NCBI GenBank assembly: GCA_903906365.1
Contig: CAIVKC010000061.1
Coordinates: 1 to 64,000, forward strand
Source of the DNA: an uncultured Bacteroidota bacterium
GTDB taxonomy: Bacteria; Bacteroidota; Bacteroidia; Chitinophagales; Chitinophagaceae
DNA: 64,000 nucleotides
Reading direction: 5' to 3'
Shown: in pieces, positions 51,377 to 61,373 of the stretch
Position numbering within the stretch: the first letter of the stretch is position 1
How the letters are laid out: the number at the start of each line of letters is the position of its first letter
Program-made: the position numbers and the translations under genes
Notes under the pieces: generated by a model
Told to the model about the DNA's origin: nothing
Seen by the model: the letters and a program-made list of their open reading frames with translations, nothing else
Database searches by the model: none

Positions 51377-53803
51377 CTAGTGCTTTATAATCTTTTGGAC
51401 ATATTTGGAGTTATCCGCTGTGATGAGTTCCAGTACATAAATGCCTGGCCTCAGGGTGGACACCTGGTCAACGGCCAGGAGGTTGTCCCCGCTTTGCAGA
51501 GTAACAGGCTGATTGGTAACCTGCTGACCGGACATATTGGTGATAATAAGGGTGGCATGACCTGCATTGGACTGCTTGATGCTCACCTTTAGGTCAGACA
51601 CAAAGGGGTTGGGATATACAGAGAAGCTGGCTGAGGACTCCGTTCCATCCAGGTGCAGGGCGATTACCTTGCTATAGCTGCTGTTACCGTCTATATCCAC
51701 ATCCATCAGCCTGTAGTATACGATGCCACTCAGTCCGCCTATCTGATCATCGTATTCATAATTGTGGGTAAGGCTGGTTGTTCCATTGCCTGCAATGGTG
51801 GCTATATTTTCAAAGTTGACTCCGTTGGTGCTTCTTTCAACCACCATGTGGTCGTTGTTGAGTTCACTCTGTGTTGTCCAGCGAATTTGTGCATCGCTGC
51901 CGGCCTTGGTCACCGTAAAGGAACTCAGTTTGATGGGCAGGGAGTTGACCGGGCTGATTACCGCAGTGGACTGATTGGTTATGGTAGCTGAGGATGCTCC
52001 GGCCTGTGAACCTGTTCCTGTAATATAGGCTGTATTGGAGACCGTTATCAGTGAATTGGTATTGTTGGGTGTGGTAACAAGGAACTTGACCTGATACTGG
52101 CTGCCTGCTCCCAGCACGCCGCCGACGCTGGCTGTTGCTCCGGTACCCACATAGAAGGTCAGGTATTGCCTGCCGCCTGGTGCCGTTGCAATAAAAGCAT
52201 TATCATCACCGGCATTGTCTGTTTGGGCAACAGGGGTACCGGCCGGGTTACTGTAAATCTGCATGGAACCCGGTACATAGGTTACCCCGACAGGCAGTGA
52301 ATCCACAATGGTGGCATTGGAAAGGTCGCCCAGGCCGGTATTTTGTCCGGCAATAGTGTAGGTGAGCGTTTCATTGGCAACAATCGAATTTTTTGGCAGC
52401 AATGAACCGGTAACTGTTTTATTGATGGTAACCAGGGGATCCTTCATGCGGATGCTGAAGGCGAATACGCTCGGATAGTACTGATCCTGTTCGGTGCCGA
52501 AGGTTACATCCACAGAAGTTGCATTGGGGTTGATGCCATAGCCTGTACCGACATTGATCTGGTCCAGGTCGATACCCATCTGGTTTTTGAAATTCGGGTT
52601 GGTGGTTGTTACAAAGTTTCCATTATTGGAGATGGTACCATTCCACATGTTATTGGCGGGATTGACAGCGTCACTATAGGTATTGCCATTGATCTGCAGG
52701 TAATCGCCGGCTGAATTGCCTGAAGAAGAGGCAATATTGGCGTCCCCTTCCCAGGCGAAAGTGGTCAGGTATGCATCTGTGGAGGCCAGGGTGTTACCGG
52801 GGGCGTTCAGGTTGGTTAAGGTTACCGTCTGGGCTGAACCACCGGAAGCAATCCTGAGGAAGGCATCATAGATTCGAACACTATAATAGGGCAGGGCAGT
52901 ATTTTCGTAGGCTACCACTATGGTCCATCCGCCATAGGTGCCTCCCTCTGACTGGGATCCTACAGTGGCGGGAATATTACCAATAGTATAGGTTCCTGTA
53001 CCGTTGTTTTGAAGGAAGCTGGTTACGTCTGCATAAGACTGGTAAATCATCGTGCTGCTGCCGCTGGCTACCGGGAAAGCGGATACCTGTGAAGCAGGGA
53101 TGGTTACATTCTGGTAAGAAGCATTGTTATAACGGATCTTTACGGTGGTGAGGTTGGCTGCTGCAAAATCAGTGCCGGTTAAGTGACCGCCCCAGTAAAG
53201 ACGGGCGTATTTAATGGTATTGGTTCCTGCAGGTAAAACCAGGTCCGCTGAAGTAGCATTGGACAGTGTGGATGAACCGCCGTCTATATTCAGAAACTGC
53301 ATATTGCTGTTATCATTACCATAGGTGCTGGTCGTTCCATCGGAGGCGATGCTGAACGTGTTCATTGCGGCAGTATTGACCGCACTGCCATTGTATAATG
53401 CCATGACAGTATTGCCAAACATGGTATGACCTCCCCGAATATTGGCTGCATATACCGGGCTGCCATATGTTCTGGTGCCACTTGCAACGACATTAACGGT
53501 ATCATTGGATGAAACGGAAGTAGTTCCTACAGTAACGTTGACCGTGATGATATAAGTTCCCACCGTGGAAAAGGTAATCGATTTGGTAGAAGTTCCGCTG
53601 CTGCCTATGGTAACTCCTGTATTCGGGTTGGAGGACCAGCTATAGGCTTTGGTTCCGGTGGGGAAAGAGGCGGCATTTGCTTTGAGGCTGACCGAGTTGC
53701 CCGCTGAAAGGGTGACCGGTGAAGGGCTGAGACTTACAGTCTGAGCTTCTAATTTGGTTGCCGAAAGGACGGCAAGGGTGATAAAGAGTAGATACGTTTT
53801 CAT
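51377..53803 (-). CDS. large secreted surface protein with DUF11-like repeat and type IX sorting domain
   Basis: An 808-residue protein with a signal peptide (YLLFITLAVLSATKLEAQ). Residues 22-110 look like a bacterial Ig/PKD-type domain (AYSWSSNPNTGVTIGSSG). A long Ser/Thr/Asn-rich beta region follows (about 110-450). Residues about 455-600 carry a DUF11-type conserved repeat (TVTGSLLPKNSIVANETLTY, then DSLPVGVTYVPGSMQIYSNP). A beta-sandwich (SFTVTKAGSDAQIRWTTQSE) precedes the C-terminal type IX secretion sorting domain (SFSVYPNPFVSDLKVSI through GIYVLELITADNSKYVQKII). It is expected to be exported by the type IX system and attached to or released from the cell surface. Adhesion or matrix roles are inferred; no enzyme motif seen. 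Confidence 0.85.
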   Translation of the reverse strand: MKTYLLFITLAVLSATKLEAQTVSLSPSPVTLSAGNSVSLKANAASFPTGTKAYSWSSNPNTGVTIGSSGTSTKSITFSTVGTYIITVNVTVGTTSVSSNDTVNVVASGTRTYGSPVYAANIRGGHTMFGNTVMALYNGSAVNTAAMNTFSIASDGTTSTYGNDNSNMQFLNIDGGSSTLSNATSADLVLPAGTNTIKYARLYWGGHLTGTDFAAANLTTVKIRYNNASYQNVTIPASQVSAFPVASGSSTMIYQSYADVTSFLQNNGTGTYTIGNIPATVGSQSEGGTYGGWTIVVAYENTALPYYSVRIYDAFLRIASGGSAQTVTLTNLNAPGNTLASTDAYLTTFAWEGDANIASSSGNSAGDYLQINGNTYSDAVNPANNMWNGTISNNGNFVTTTNPNFKNQMGIDLDQINVGTGYGINPNATSVDVTFGTEQDQYYPSVFAFSIRMKDPLVTINKTVTGSLLPKNSIVANETLTYTIAGQNTGLGDLSNATIVDSLPVGVTYVPGSMQIYSNPAGTPVAQTDNAGDDNAFIATAPGGRQYLTFYVGTGATASVGGVLGAGSQYQVKFLVTTPNNTNSLITVSNTAYITGTGSQAGASSATITNQSTAVISPVNSLPIKLSSFTVTKAGSDAQIRWTTQSELNNDHMVVERSTNGVNFENIATIAGNGTTSLTHNYEYDDQIGGLSGIVYYRLMDVDIDGNSSYSKVIALHLDGTESSASFSVYPNPFVSDLKVSIKQSNAGHATLIITNMSGQQVTNQPVTLQSGDNLLAVDQVSTLRPGIYVLELITADNSKYVQKIIKH

Positions 53804-54285
53804 GTTGGGTACTTTTTAGTTTTATAATAGAGGTGCGAAAACACATGGTATTCCTGGCACGAAACCGGGATGGTTTTGAGGAGAGTGGAATGATGGGTTT
53901 AAACAGGAAATGTGGTGTTTACCGGGTTTTCAACATGAACACGTGGATGGGAAGCGTCATGGCGGACATGACAGGTCATTCAGGGTAGGTATGGGAATTT
54001 TTACACGATCAACTAAAAATCCTTTCAGGATTTTCTCAACAGTGAACAACAAAATACTTAAATAACTCGCTTGATTGTTAAACGGGCCTTTCGAGGATGA
54101 AACGGCATTTCAGGAGGGTATAGGGTTACGATCTGAGCATAAAAATAATATGCGTTTTTAGTTTATGCAATAGTGGGGCAGAAGTTTTTGAAAAAAAAAT
54201 CTAATATAATTTAGCAAAATAATATAAAATGTTGACTAGTAAATAGTTATATGAAATGCCCCTTGTGGCTTCCCTGGCAAAAAAC
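53804..54285. other. intergenic stretch upstream of the type IX-secreted protein
   Basis: About 480 bases, AT-rich toward 54180-54250. No protein-like frame and no exact promoter box in the minus direction were found. It must hold the promoter for the large secreted protein. Confidence 0.45.
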
Positions 54286-55164
54286 TCACCCTTCGTTGAG
54301 TAGGCTGGAGAGCATCAGCAGTTCCTTTTGTTTATACTGGTTTTTTTCATCTTCAAAACAGCGGCTGAATTCCTCCAGCATCAGCTGGATAATCCTTGTA
54401 TGTGAAATGGGCTTGAAATAGGCGTTGACCGGCGGCACGGAAATACGTTTGAAGTAATTTTCTACATCCTTATGGGTAAAAACGTGGCCGCTCATGGGAT
54501 CTATGAAAAATTCGATGCGGTTAACAGGCAATTCATGGGAAAAACTGTCCTCTCCATATTCTGGCTTGATATAGGCCAATACAAACTGTTTGGGAATGTT
54601 GATGGCCCTTACCGGAATGTCCAGTAATTCTCCCAGTAACAGGTATAGTACCCCGTTCATGATGGCATTTCCCCGTTTGGTTTCTATGACCTTATTGATC
54701 AGGAACTCTTCAGGGTGCTGGTAACCTACTTCCACTCCCTTGAGTCCATAATAATTATACAGGATGCTGGTCAATACGTTGACCTGCTCCAGGGGCGTGA
54801 GATAATTATTGAGCTCCAGCCAGATATTGCGACGAAGTTTTTCGACTTCCTGTAGTACCTGGGTGGAATTCAGTTCAGGATACTGGAATCTGGAAACAAG
54901 CAGGGATGCCGTTAATAGATCATGATAGCTGCTCCCTTTCCAGTGCAGGAATTCTTCTGTCAGGTCCGAATAATGTAATTTATGGATGAGCAGTTCAATG
55001 CGCTCCTGCACTTCTTCGCTGATGGTATTCTCCCAGAGGTTTTCCAGGTTGGGGATGATGCCCCTTCCGTAGGTGACTATGCGTTCGCTCACAGAAGAAA
55101 ATACCTCTGCATCCGGATCATCTATGAGATGGAATAGGGCTTTGATTTCCTTGTTTTCCTGCAT
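54286..55164 (-). CDS. transglutaminase-like protein (SirB1 type)
   Basis: A 292-residue protein. LEQVNVLTSILYNYYGLKGV, NAIMNGVLYLLLGELLDIPV and AINIPKQFVLAYIKPEYG match the SirB1/transglutaminase-like_2 group, found in many bacteria as a cytoplasmic protein of uncertain function. The cysteine of true transglutaminases is not visible at its usual place (NGVLYL), so it may be non-catalytic. ATG 55164 (MQENKEIKALFHLI) was chosen over the distal start because the upstream residues are not protein-like. Confidence 0.75.
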   Translation of the reverse strand: MQENKEIKALFHLIDDPDAEVFSSVSERIVTYGRGIIPNLENLWENTISEEVQERIELLIHKLHYSDLTEEFLHWKGSSYHDLLTASLLVSRFQYPELNSTQVLQEVEKLRRNIWLELNNYLTPLEQVNVLTSILYNYYGLKGVEVGYQHPEEFLINKVIETKRGNAIMNGVLYLLLGELLDIPVRAINIPKQFVLAYIKPEYGEDSFSHELPVNRIEFFIDPMSGHVFTHKDVENYFKRISVPPVNAYFKPISHTRIIQLMLEEFSRCFEDEKNQYKQKELLMLSSLLNEG

Positions 55165-55392
55165 GGGTATGTGGGTTTTAGGGTAATGCACGGTTGTCAT
55201 AACCAGGGTCAAGTTCGGAGAACTTGCAAACACTCCTGTGACAATGTTTTCCACAAATCCACAACATAACAGCCTGTCTGTGGTGACGGGGTCGGCCAAA
55301 GGCAAACCGCTGAAGGGACCTTGCCTTTTTATAACGGTCCGGAGGGGATATATCTTGTGCTGTCTTTGTTAAATGAATCAGGCGGGAAAGTT

Positions 55393-57738
55393 TCAGCCTT
55401 TCTTGCGCTTGGGGATTCTTTTGGGCGGGTTTGCCTTCACCTCCTCAATGATGGCTTTTACTTCCTCCAGGGTCAGGTCAGCGGCATTTTCCTGTTTTTC
55501 CTTGGGAAGCTTGTAATTACGTAGTCCCTGTTTGATATATGGGCCATAGGGCCCCCTGAGCAGTTGAATCTTTTCTTTTTCAAATACCTTGATGGTTCGC
55601 TCTTCTTTGGCTGCCCTTTTTTCCACTATAATGGGTGTGGCTTCTTCCAGGCTGATGGCATAAGGATCAAATTCCTTGGCCAGGGAATAGAATTTCTTAT
55701 CATGTGCAATATAAGGCCCGAACCGGCCAATATTAATGACCACATCTGATCCTTCAAATTGACCAAGGACCCGGGGTAGCCGAAACAACTCCATGGCGTC
55801 CTCAAAAGAGATGGTTTCTATGCTTTGCGTATTCTTCAGTTTGGCGAACCGGGGTTTTTCTTCCTCATTGGAGGAGTCCCCGATCTGAACCATGGGCCCA
55901 TAACGACCCATGCGGACGATGACCTTTTTGCCGGTAGTAGCATCAAATCCCAGTTCCCTTTCCCCACTGATCCGTTCCGCATTTTCAATGGTACTTTCCA
56001 CATCCTTTTTAAAGGGCGTGTAGAAATCGTCGATCATTTTGTTCCACTGCATCTTGCCCTGCGCCACTTCATCAAATTCTTCCTCTATACGTGCCGTGAA
56101 GTTATAATCCATGATGTCATCAAAATACAATTTGAGGAAGTCGGTAACCACCAGACCCAGGTCTGTGGGAAATAACTTGGATTTTTCAGCCCCCGTATTT
56201 TCCAACTCCGTCTGCTTGGTGACCTGGTCATTTTTCAAATGCAGGATCCGGAACTCCCTTTTTACGCCTTCCTTGTCCCTTTTTTCCACATAACCCCTTT
56301 TCTGGATGGTGGATATGGTAGGAGCGTAGGTGGATGGGCGGCCGATGCCGAGTTCCTCCAGTTTCTTTACCAGGGAGGCTTCCGTATACCTGGGCAGGGG
56401 CCGGCTGAATCTTTCCGTGGCCTTCATTTCCTGGAAGGGAAGTACCTGATTGACCGCAAGCGGGGGCAGCATACCTTCCTGCTGTTCCTCTTCGGTGATG
56501 TCCTCGTCATCTTTATCCTCCATATAGGCTTTGAGGAAACCGTCAAACTTAAGAACCTCACCGCTGGCAGATAATTCCTCCTTATTGGTAGAAATCTGGA
56601 TCTTGGCGGTTGTCTTTTCCAGTTCGGCATCCGCCATCTGGCAGGCGATGGTCCTTTTCCAGATCAGTTCGTATAAACGCCTGGAATCGGCATCCTCTGA
56701 GGTGGAATGCTCCATATAGGTAGGACGAATGGCCTCATGCGCTTCCTGGGCCGATTCGTTTTTGTTCTTGAATTTCCTGACCTGAATGTATTGTTTGCCA
56801 TATTGGGCGGAAATCTGTTTTTTTATCTCCTCCATGGCCGTTTCACTCAGGTTCACACTGTCGGTTCGCATGTAGGTGATCTTACCGCTTTCATACAGTT
56901 TTTGCGCCAGTACCATGGTCCTGCTGACAGAATAGCCGAGTTTTCTGCTGGCTTCCTGCTGCAGGGTGGAGGTGGTAAAGGGGGCAGGAGGGGTCTTTTT
57001 GGCCGGTTTTACAACGATGTCACTGACGGTATATTTGGCGCCGATGCAACTGTTCAGGAAGGCTTCCGCCCCTTCGGGACTGGAGAATTTCTTGCCTTCC
57101 GCACTAAAGGTTACATTCTTTCCCGAAATATCCCTGGCGGTAAAGACAGCCTCCACACGAAAGGTGCTGACGGGTGTGAATGCGTTTATTTCCCTTTCCC
57201 TTTCTGCAATGATACGCACTGCCACACTTTGGACCCTGCCGGCGCTCAGGTTGTTTTTCATGCTCATTTTGCGCCATAACACCGGGCTGAGTTCAAAACC
57301 CACAATCCTGTCCAGGATTCGCCTGGCCTGCTGTGCATTGACCAAATTCATGTCAACTGTACGGGGATGGGTAATAGAAGCCTGTATGGCTGGCTTTGTA
57401 ATTTCATGAAAAACAATGCGTTTGGTGGTCTTTGGATCCAATCCAAGCACCTCACATAAATGCCAGCTGATGGCTTCTCCTTCGCGGTCCTCATCCGTTG
57501 CAAGCCATACTTCGCCTGATTTTTTGGACAGGCTTTTGAGCTCTTTGACCACTTTTTCCTTGTCTTCGGGAACAATATAGGTTGGCTTGTATTTATTCTT
57601 AACATCTATGCCCATGTCGCCTTTCGCCAGGTCGCGGATATGGCCATAACAGCTCTTTACCTCGAAATCTTCTCCCAAAATCTTCTCAATGGTCTTGGCT
57701 TTCGCAGGGGACTCCACAATCAATAGGTTCTTTGCCAT
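55393..57738 (-). CDS. topA: DNA topoisomerase I
   Basis: A 781-residue type IA topoisomerase. LLIVESPAKAKTIEKILGED begins the Toprim domain, with VWLATDEDREGEAISWHLCE as its acidic metal site. GKITYMRTDSVNLS holds the catalytic tyrosine, and LGIGRPSTYAPTISTIQKRG is the family signature. Instead of classical zinc ribbons the C-terminus has GRYGPMVQIG / GRFGPYIAHD / GPYGPYIKQG repeats, as in Bacteroidota enzymes. It relaxes negative supercoils. The start is the second ATG, MAKNLLIVES. Confidence 0.96.
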   Translation of the reverse strand: MAKNLLIVESPAKAKTIEKILGEDFEVKSCYGHIRDLAKGDMGIDVKNKYKPTYIVPEDKEKVVKELKSLSKKSGEVWLATDEDREGEAISWHLCEVLGLDPKTTKRIVFHEITKPAIQASITHPRTVDMNLVNAQQARRILDRIVGFELSPVLWRKMSMKNNLSAGRVQSVAVRIIAEREREINAFTPVSTFRVEAVFTARDISGKNVTFSAEGKKFSSPEGAEAFLNSCIGAKYTVSDIVVKPAKKTPPAPFTTSTLQQEASRKLGYSVSRTMVLAQKLYESGKITYMRTDSVNLSETAMEEIKKQISAQYGKQYIQVRKFKNKNESAQEAHEAIRPTYMEHSTSEDADSRRLYELIWKRTIACQMADAELEKTTAKIQISTNKEELSASGEVLKFDGFLKAYMEDKDDEDITEEEQQEGMLPPLAVNQVLPFQEMKATERFSRPLPRYTEASLVKKLEELGIGRPSTYAPTISTIQKRGYVEKRDKEGVKREFRILHLKNDQVTKQTELENTGAEKSKLFPTDLGLVVTDFLKLYFDDIMDYNFTARIEEEFDEVAQGKMQWNKMIDDFYTPFKKDVESTIENAERISGERELGFDATTGKKVIVRMGRYGPMVQIGDSSNEEEKPRFAKLKNTQSIETISFEDAMELFRLPRVLGQFEGSDVVINIGRFGPYIAHDKKFYSLAKEFDPYAISLEEATPIIVEKRAAKEERTIKVFEKEKIQLLRGPYGPYIKQGLRNYKLPKEKQENAADLTLEEVKAIIEEVKANPPKRIPKRKKG

Positions 57739-58010
57739 ACGTAACAATAACAGGTTTTAAACGGGTCAGTCGGGATGCAAGTTTACAGTATAACGGTGGA
57801 AATAAAAAATCAGGGCTGGCTGTCCGGGCCGCCAAAAGCCCAAATCCATGTCAGTTTGACCCGGTTTTGCAGCCCTACCGCAAACCCTGTGGGAGCCATT
57901 TCGCGGCGGTAACCTGCCTGTTGGCAGAGGGGTGAATGGCAAGACGCTGCCAGCCGGGCGGGCGAGGAAAAAATATCTGCTTGCCGAGCCGCCCGGGGAC
58001 AGCCTATCTT

Positions 58011-58574
58011 TTACTGCAACACAGGCATGGTCAGGACATTTTCTCTGGGGCCGCCTGCTGAGATAAGTTCCCTAAGCTCCTCCAGGCTGCAATTGACCCT
58101 CCTGGAACTGATGATAATGGGCGTACCAAATTTCCTGGTATAGGCCCTGAGCAGCCGGTGCTTCCATTTTTTCTGCCGTCCAATAATAATGTCGGGAGAG
58201 GCGACCTTAATTAACAAAAATTTGGTTCTCAATGCTCTAAATAGGATTACACAATGACCTTCCGCCAATTCTGACCAGCCGAGCTTACCGCAGGAAAACA
58301 AGCTGAGCCTCTCATCGAGCCCGTCCGGGGAAATGGTCAAAGAGACCTCCCTGTCAAAAAGCGTTCTGAAATAGTCGGCTGCAGCAAGGACACTATAATA
58401 TAACATGACCCCCCAAAAAAACAGCAGGTAAACAAACAAATAATCGACACTGAAATCAGCGGAACGGATCATTTTTATCAGGGCGTACATGGATAAGCCG
58501 CAAAATATCAGGCCAAGCAGCAGTACCGAAGGTATCCTGGAACGGTTTGGCGAAATAATATGGACATCCTGCAT
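58011..58574 (-). CDS. hypothetical membrane protein with two N-terminal helices
   Basis: A 187-residue protein with two predicted membrane helices (VLLLGLIFCGLSMYALIKMI and YLFVYLLFFWGVMLYYSVLA) followed by a soluble, beta-rich domain (LTISPDGLDERLSLFSCGKL, WSELAEGHCVILF) that resembles PH-like membrane-linked domains of the YcxB/STM3941 type. That resemblance is weak. It stands alone; no co-transcribed gene is obvious. Confidence 0.55.
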   Translation of the reverse strand: MQDVHIISPNRSRIPSVLLLGLIFCGLSMYALIKMIRSADFSVDYLFVYLLFFWGVMLYYSVLAAADYFRTLFDREVSLTISPDGLDERLSLFSCGKLGWSELAEGHCVILFRALRTKFLLIKVASPDIIIGRQKKWKHRLLRAYTRKFGTPIIISSRRVNCSLEELRELISAGGPRENVLTMPVLQ

Positions 58575-58891
58575 GGTGCTTATTTTTTTAATTGACTTTC
58601 AGATGGCCAGGAAAGAATCAAAACCATCCAACCTATTTACCGGAGTCCGGGGGGAATCGCGGCATCGACATGCTAATAAACCGGGCATGGAAAACAATGG
58701 CCTGCGGTTACCAGCCTGTTTATGGATAATAAGTTAACCCAATCGGCTAACATACATAATTAAAAAATAATATGTTATATAGAAAATGGTGCTTTCAAAG
58801 ATTCACGCAAAAAACATATATTTTAATAGGATTCTTATATTTTTTTATACACAATAGTATTACATTAACGTTTTATAATATAGGCGAAATT
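58575..58891. other. divergent intergenic region, AT-rich
   Basis: About 315 bases. The right half (58740-58890) is strongly AT-rich and leads into the promoter box of the START-domain gene. No gene recognised. Confidence 0.5.
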
Positions 58892-58899
58892 TACCTTTG
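58892..58899 (+). promoter_or_regulatory. -7 promoter box TACCTTTG
   Basis: An exact TAnnTTTG 14 bases before the ATG of the START-domain protein. The -33 area has GTTTTA near 58870, a partial match. Confidence 0.55.
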
Positions 58900-58913
58900 T
58901 TTTACAAAGACTT

Positions 58914-59531
58914 ATGTATAAATATTTTCTTTTTTTCCTTCCATCTGTCCTGCTGCCCTTTTGTATGGCGGTGGCCCAAAACGGCTGGGAGCTGAAAAAG
59001 GACAAGGACAGCATACGGGTTTTTACCAGGACCTCAGAGACTTCAAAGTTTAACGAATTAAAGGTGGAGTTCAGTCTGAGGGGCTCGTACGGACAGCTTC
59101 GTGCGATCCTGGAGGATGTTGAAAACTACAAAAGCTGGGTATATGCTACCAAAACAAGCAACCTGGTAGAAAAAAAAGGCACCGGTGACCTGATTTATTA
59201 TTCAGAAATTGCCGCTCCCTGGCCCATTTCAAACCGTGATTTCTACAGTAACACCCGGATATGGATCGATTCTTCGCAGGGGGCGCTGCATATTACCTCA
59301 CGCAATGTCTCTGACAGCTATCCCCATATCGGCCATATTGTTCGCATCCCTTACCTCAAAGCCGACTGGTCGGTTTCTGTTTTATCCCCGGGATGGCTCA
59401 GGATTGAATACACCCTGGGATGGAATCCGGGTGGCAGTATCCCGGCCTGGGTAGCCAACATGTTTTCAACCAATGGACCCTTTCAGTCTTTCAGCCAGTT
59501 GAAAAAGAAAATGGCCGAACTCAATCCCTGA
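58914..59531 (+). CDS. START/SRPBCC-fold exported protein
   Basis: A 205-residue protein with a signal peptide (YFLFFLPSVLLPFCMAVAQ). The mature part reads as a START-type lipid-binding domain: GWELKKDKDSIRVFTRTSET, LRAILEDVENYKSWVYATKT, IYYSEIAAPWPISNRDFYSN, then LRIEYTLGWNPGGSIPAWVA and a final amphipathic helix. Such proteins bind a hydrophobic ligand in the periplasm; the ligand is unknown. It precedes pxpB by 91 bases in the same direction, but its role there is unclear. Confidence 0.8.
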   Translation: MYKYFLFFLPSVLLPFCMAVAQNGWELKKDKDSIRVFTRTSETSKFNELKVEFSLRGSYGQLRAILEDVENYKSWVYATKTSNLVEKKGTGDLIYYSEIAAPWPISNRDFYSNTRIWIDSSQGALHITSRNVSDSYPHIGHIVRIPYLKADWSVSVLSPGWLRIEYTLGWNPGGSIPAWVANMFSTNGPFQSFSQLKKKMAELNP

Positions 59532-59622
59532 TACAGGGAAAAGGGCTTTTAACAAATGTGCAGGCTGATTTGACCAAAAAACTTTACCTTGATTCCATTA
59601 TTGAATTAAATCGTTCCGGAAT

Positions 59623-60351
59623 TTGAAAATCTTTCCGCTTGGCGATTCCGCTGTAACCATAGACCTGGGAAACCTTATCAGCGAAGCCCTGAACCTGAAA
59701 ATTCTGGCCATGAGCCAATGGATCTTGGAAAGGCCGGTCCATGGCCTCCGGGATGTCATTACAGCCTACAGTTCCCTTACCCTGTTATATAACCCCCTGG
59801 AGGTAACAAGCAAACAGTATTCCCATTCGACCGCCTATGAAATCATGCGATCATTGCTGGAACAGGCTTACCGGGAGGCTCCTGCAAAGATTACCCAAGC
59901 GGGGGAGCCCAAACAAATACCGGTATGTTATGATGAGTCATTTGGGCCGGATCTGCAGCGGATATCTGAAGAAAAGCAGTTATCCAGGCAGGCGATTATT
60001 CAATTACACAGTGAACGAACCTACCGTGTTTATATGATTGGTTTTTTGCCCGGATTTGCCTACATGGGGGAGACCAATGCGCTGTTGCACATGCCCAGAA
60101 AATCCAGGCCGCTCCCGGTAATGGCCGGCAGCATCGGCATAACCGGCAAACAAACCGGAATTTACCCGCTGGATTCACCGGGTGGATGGCATATTATTGG
60201 CAGGACCCCGGTTAAACAGTTCGATCCGATGGCTGAGGCACCCGTAATGCTTCAGCCCGGGGATTTAGTCAGATTCTACCCCATTACCTCGGAAGCATTT
60301 TATCAGGGGCCATGGAAAAAGCACCGGGATCCCTGCAATGGTGCGGATTAA
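59623..60351 (+). CDS. pxpB: 5-oxoprolinase subunit PxpB
   Basis: A 242-residue protein of the KipI/PxpB family, starting at TTG. IFPLGDSAVTIDLGN opens the family; VYMIGFLPGFAYMGETNALL, the PRKSRPLPVMAGSIGITGKQ block and GGWHIIGRTPVKQFDP are signature blocks. With PxpC and PxpA it forms the ATP-dependent 5-oxoprolinase that opens pyroglutamate to glutamate. The three genes lie in the order B-C-A. Confidence 0.93.
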   Translation: MKIFPLGDSAVTIDLGNLISEALNLKILAMSQWILERPVHGLRDVITAYSSLTLLYNPLEVTSKQYSHSTAYEIMRSLLEQAYREAPAKITQAGEPKQIPVCYDESFGPDLQRISEEKQLSRQAIIQLHSERTYRVYMIGFLPGFAYMGETNALLHMPRKSRPLPVMAGSIGITGKQTGIYPLDSPGGWHIIGRTPVKQFDPMAEAPVMLQPGDLVRFYPITSEAFYQGPWKKHRDPCNGAD

Positions 60352-60380
60352 ATAATAATAATACCCAAACATCGCAAACC

Positions 60381-61373
60381 ATGTCAATTTCAGTGGTAAA
60401 GGCCGGACTGCTTGATTCCATCCAGGACATGGGTCGCTATGGCTATGGTAAGTGGGGCATCAATGCCGGTGGAGTCATGGATGCGTTTGCGGCCAGGGTT
60501 GCCAATATGCTGGTAGGCAACTGCTCTGGGGAACCCCTGCTGGAGATTCATTTCCCGGGTCCGCAAATTCTGTTTGAACAAAACGCCCTGGTATCCATAT
60601 GCGGAGCTGATTTTTCCCCCATGGTCAATGATGAATATATTCCCCTCTGGAAGCCGGTGGTGGTAAGAAGAAACACGGTGCTTCATTTTCCCAAACTTAA
60701 CCGGGGAGCCAGGTGCTATCTGGCGGTTCACGGAGGCTTTTGTGTGGATCAGTGGCTGGGCAGCGGCGGCACCCATCTCAGGGCAGGGGCAGGGGGGTGG
60801 AAGGGGAGGCCCCTCAAAAAGGGGGATGAGCTATCCTTTAAGGAAAATACCGTCTATTTTTCAGGGCTCCTCAAGGAAGACCGGATTGTACGGGCACTGC
60901 CCTGGCGGGCGGACATAAAAAATACCTACCATCATGCCCATGAAGTCTTCGTATTGCCGGGAAATGAATGGGATGTGTTGAGCCTGCCGTCCAAAAGTCA
61001 TTTTCTGGAAAACAACTTCATGATTCATCCCTCCTCGGACCGAATGGGATATCATCTCAAGGGCCTGCCCCTTGCTATGGATCATGAACTGGAACTGGTC
61101 TCTTCCGGCGTAGAATATGGAACCATCCAATTGCTGCCGGACCGGCAACTGATCGTACTGATGGCCGACCATCAGACCACCGGGGGCTATCCCCGGGTAG
61201 CACATGTCATCAGCGCCCATCTGCCCAAGCTGGCACAGCTTCGTCCCAGTGAATGCATACGGTTCATTATGACCGATATGGTAACCGCCGAAAGACTGCT
61301 GGCTGAACAGCACAGGGAGCTGCAGGTTCTTCAGCGGGCCTGCCTGGACCATTTAAATGAGCTGGTATGCTGA
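60381..61373 (+). CDS. pxpC: 5-oxoprolinase subunit PxpC
   Basis: A 330-residue KipA/PxpC protein. VVKAGLLDSIQDMGRYGYGK and the GGVMDAFAARVANMLVGN block start the domain. YLAVHGGFCVDQWLGSGGTH and RAGAGGWKGRPLKKGDELSF follow. The DRMGYHLKGLPL block and LMADHQTTGGYPRVAHVISA are near the end. ATG 60381 was chosen because the family begins there; the upstream frame overlaps pxpB. Its TGA overlaps the pxpA ATG region by seven bases. Confidence 0.93.
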   Translation: MSISVVKAGLLDSIQDMGRYGYGKWGINAGGVMDAFAARVANMLVGNCSGEPLLEIHFPGPQILFEQNALVSICGADFSPMVNDEYIPLWKPVVVRRNTVLHFPKLNRGARCYLAVHGGFCVDQWLGSGGTHLRAGAGGWKGRPLKKGDELSFKENTVYFSGLLKEDRIVRALPWRADIKNTYHHAHEVFVLPGNEWDVLSLPSKSHFLENNFMIHPSSDRMGYHLKGLPLAMDHELELVSSGVEYGTIQLLPDRQLIVLMADHQTTGGYPRVAHVISAHLPKLAQLRPSECIRFIMTDMVTAERLLAEQHRELQVLQRACLDHLNELVC

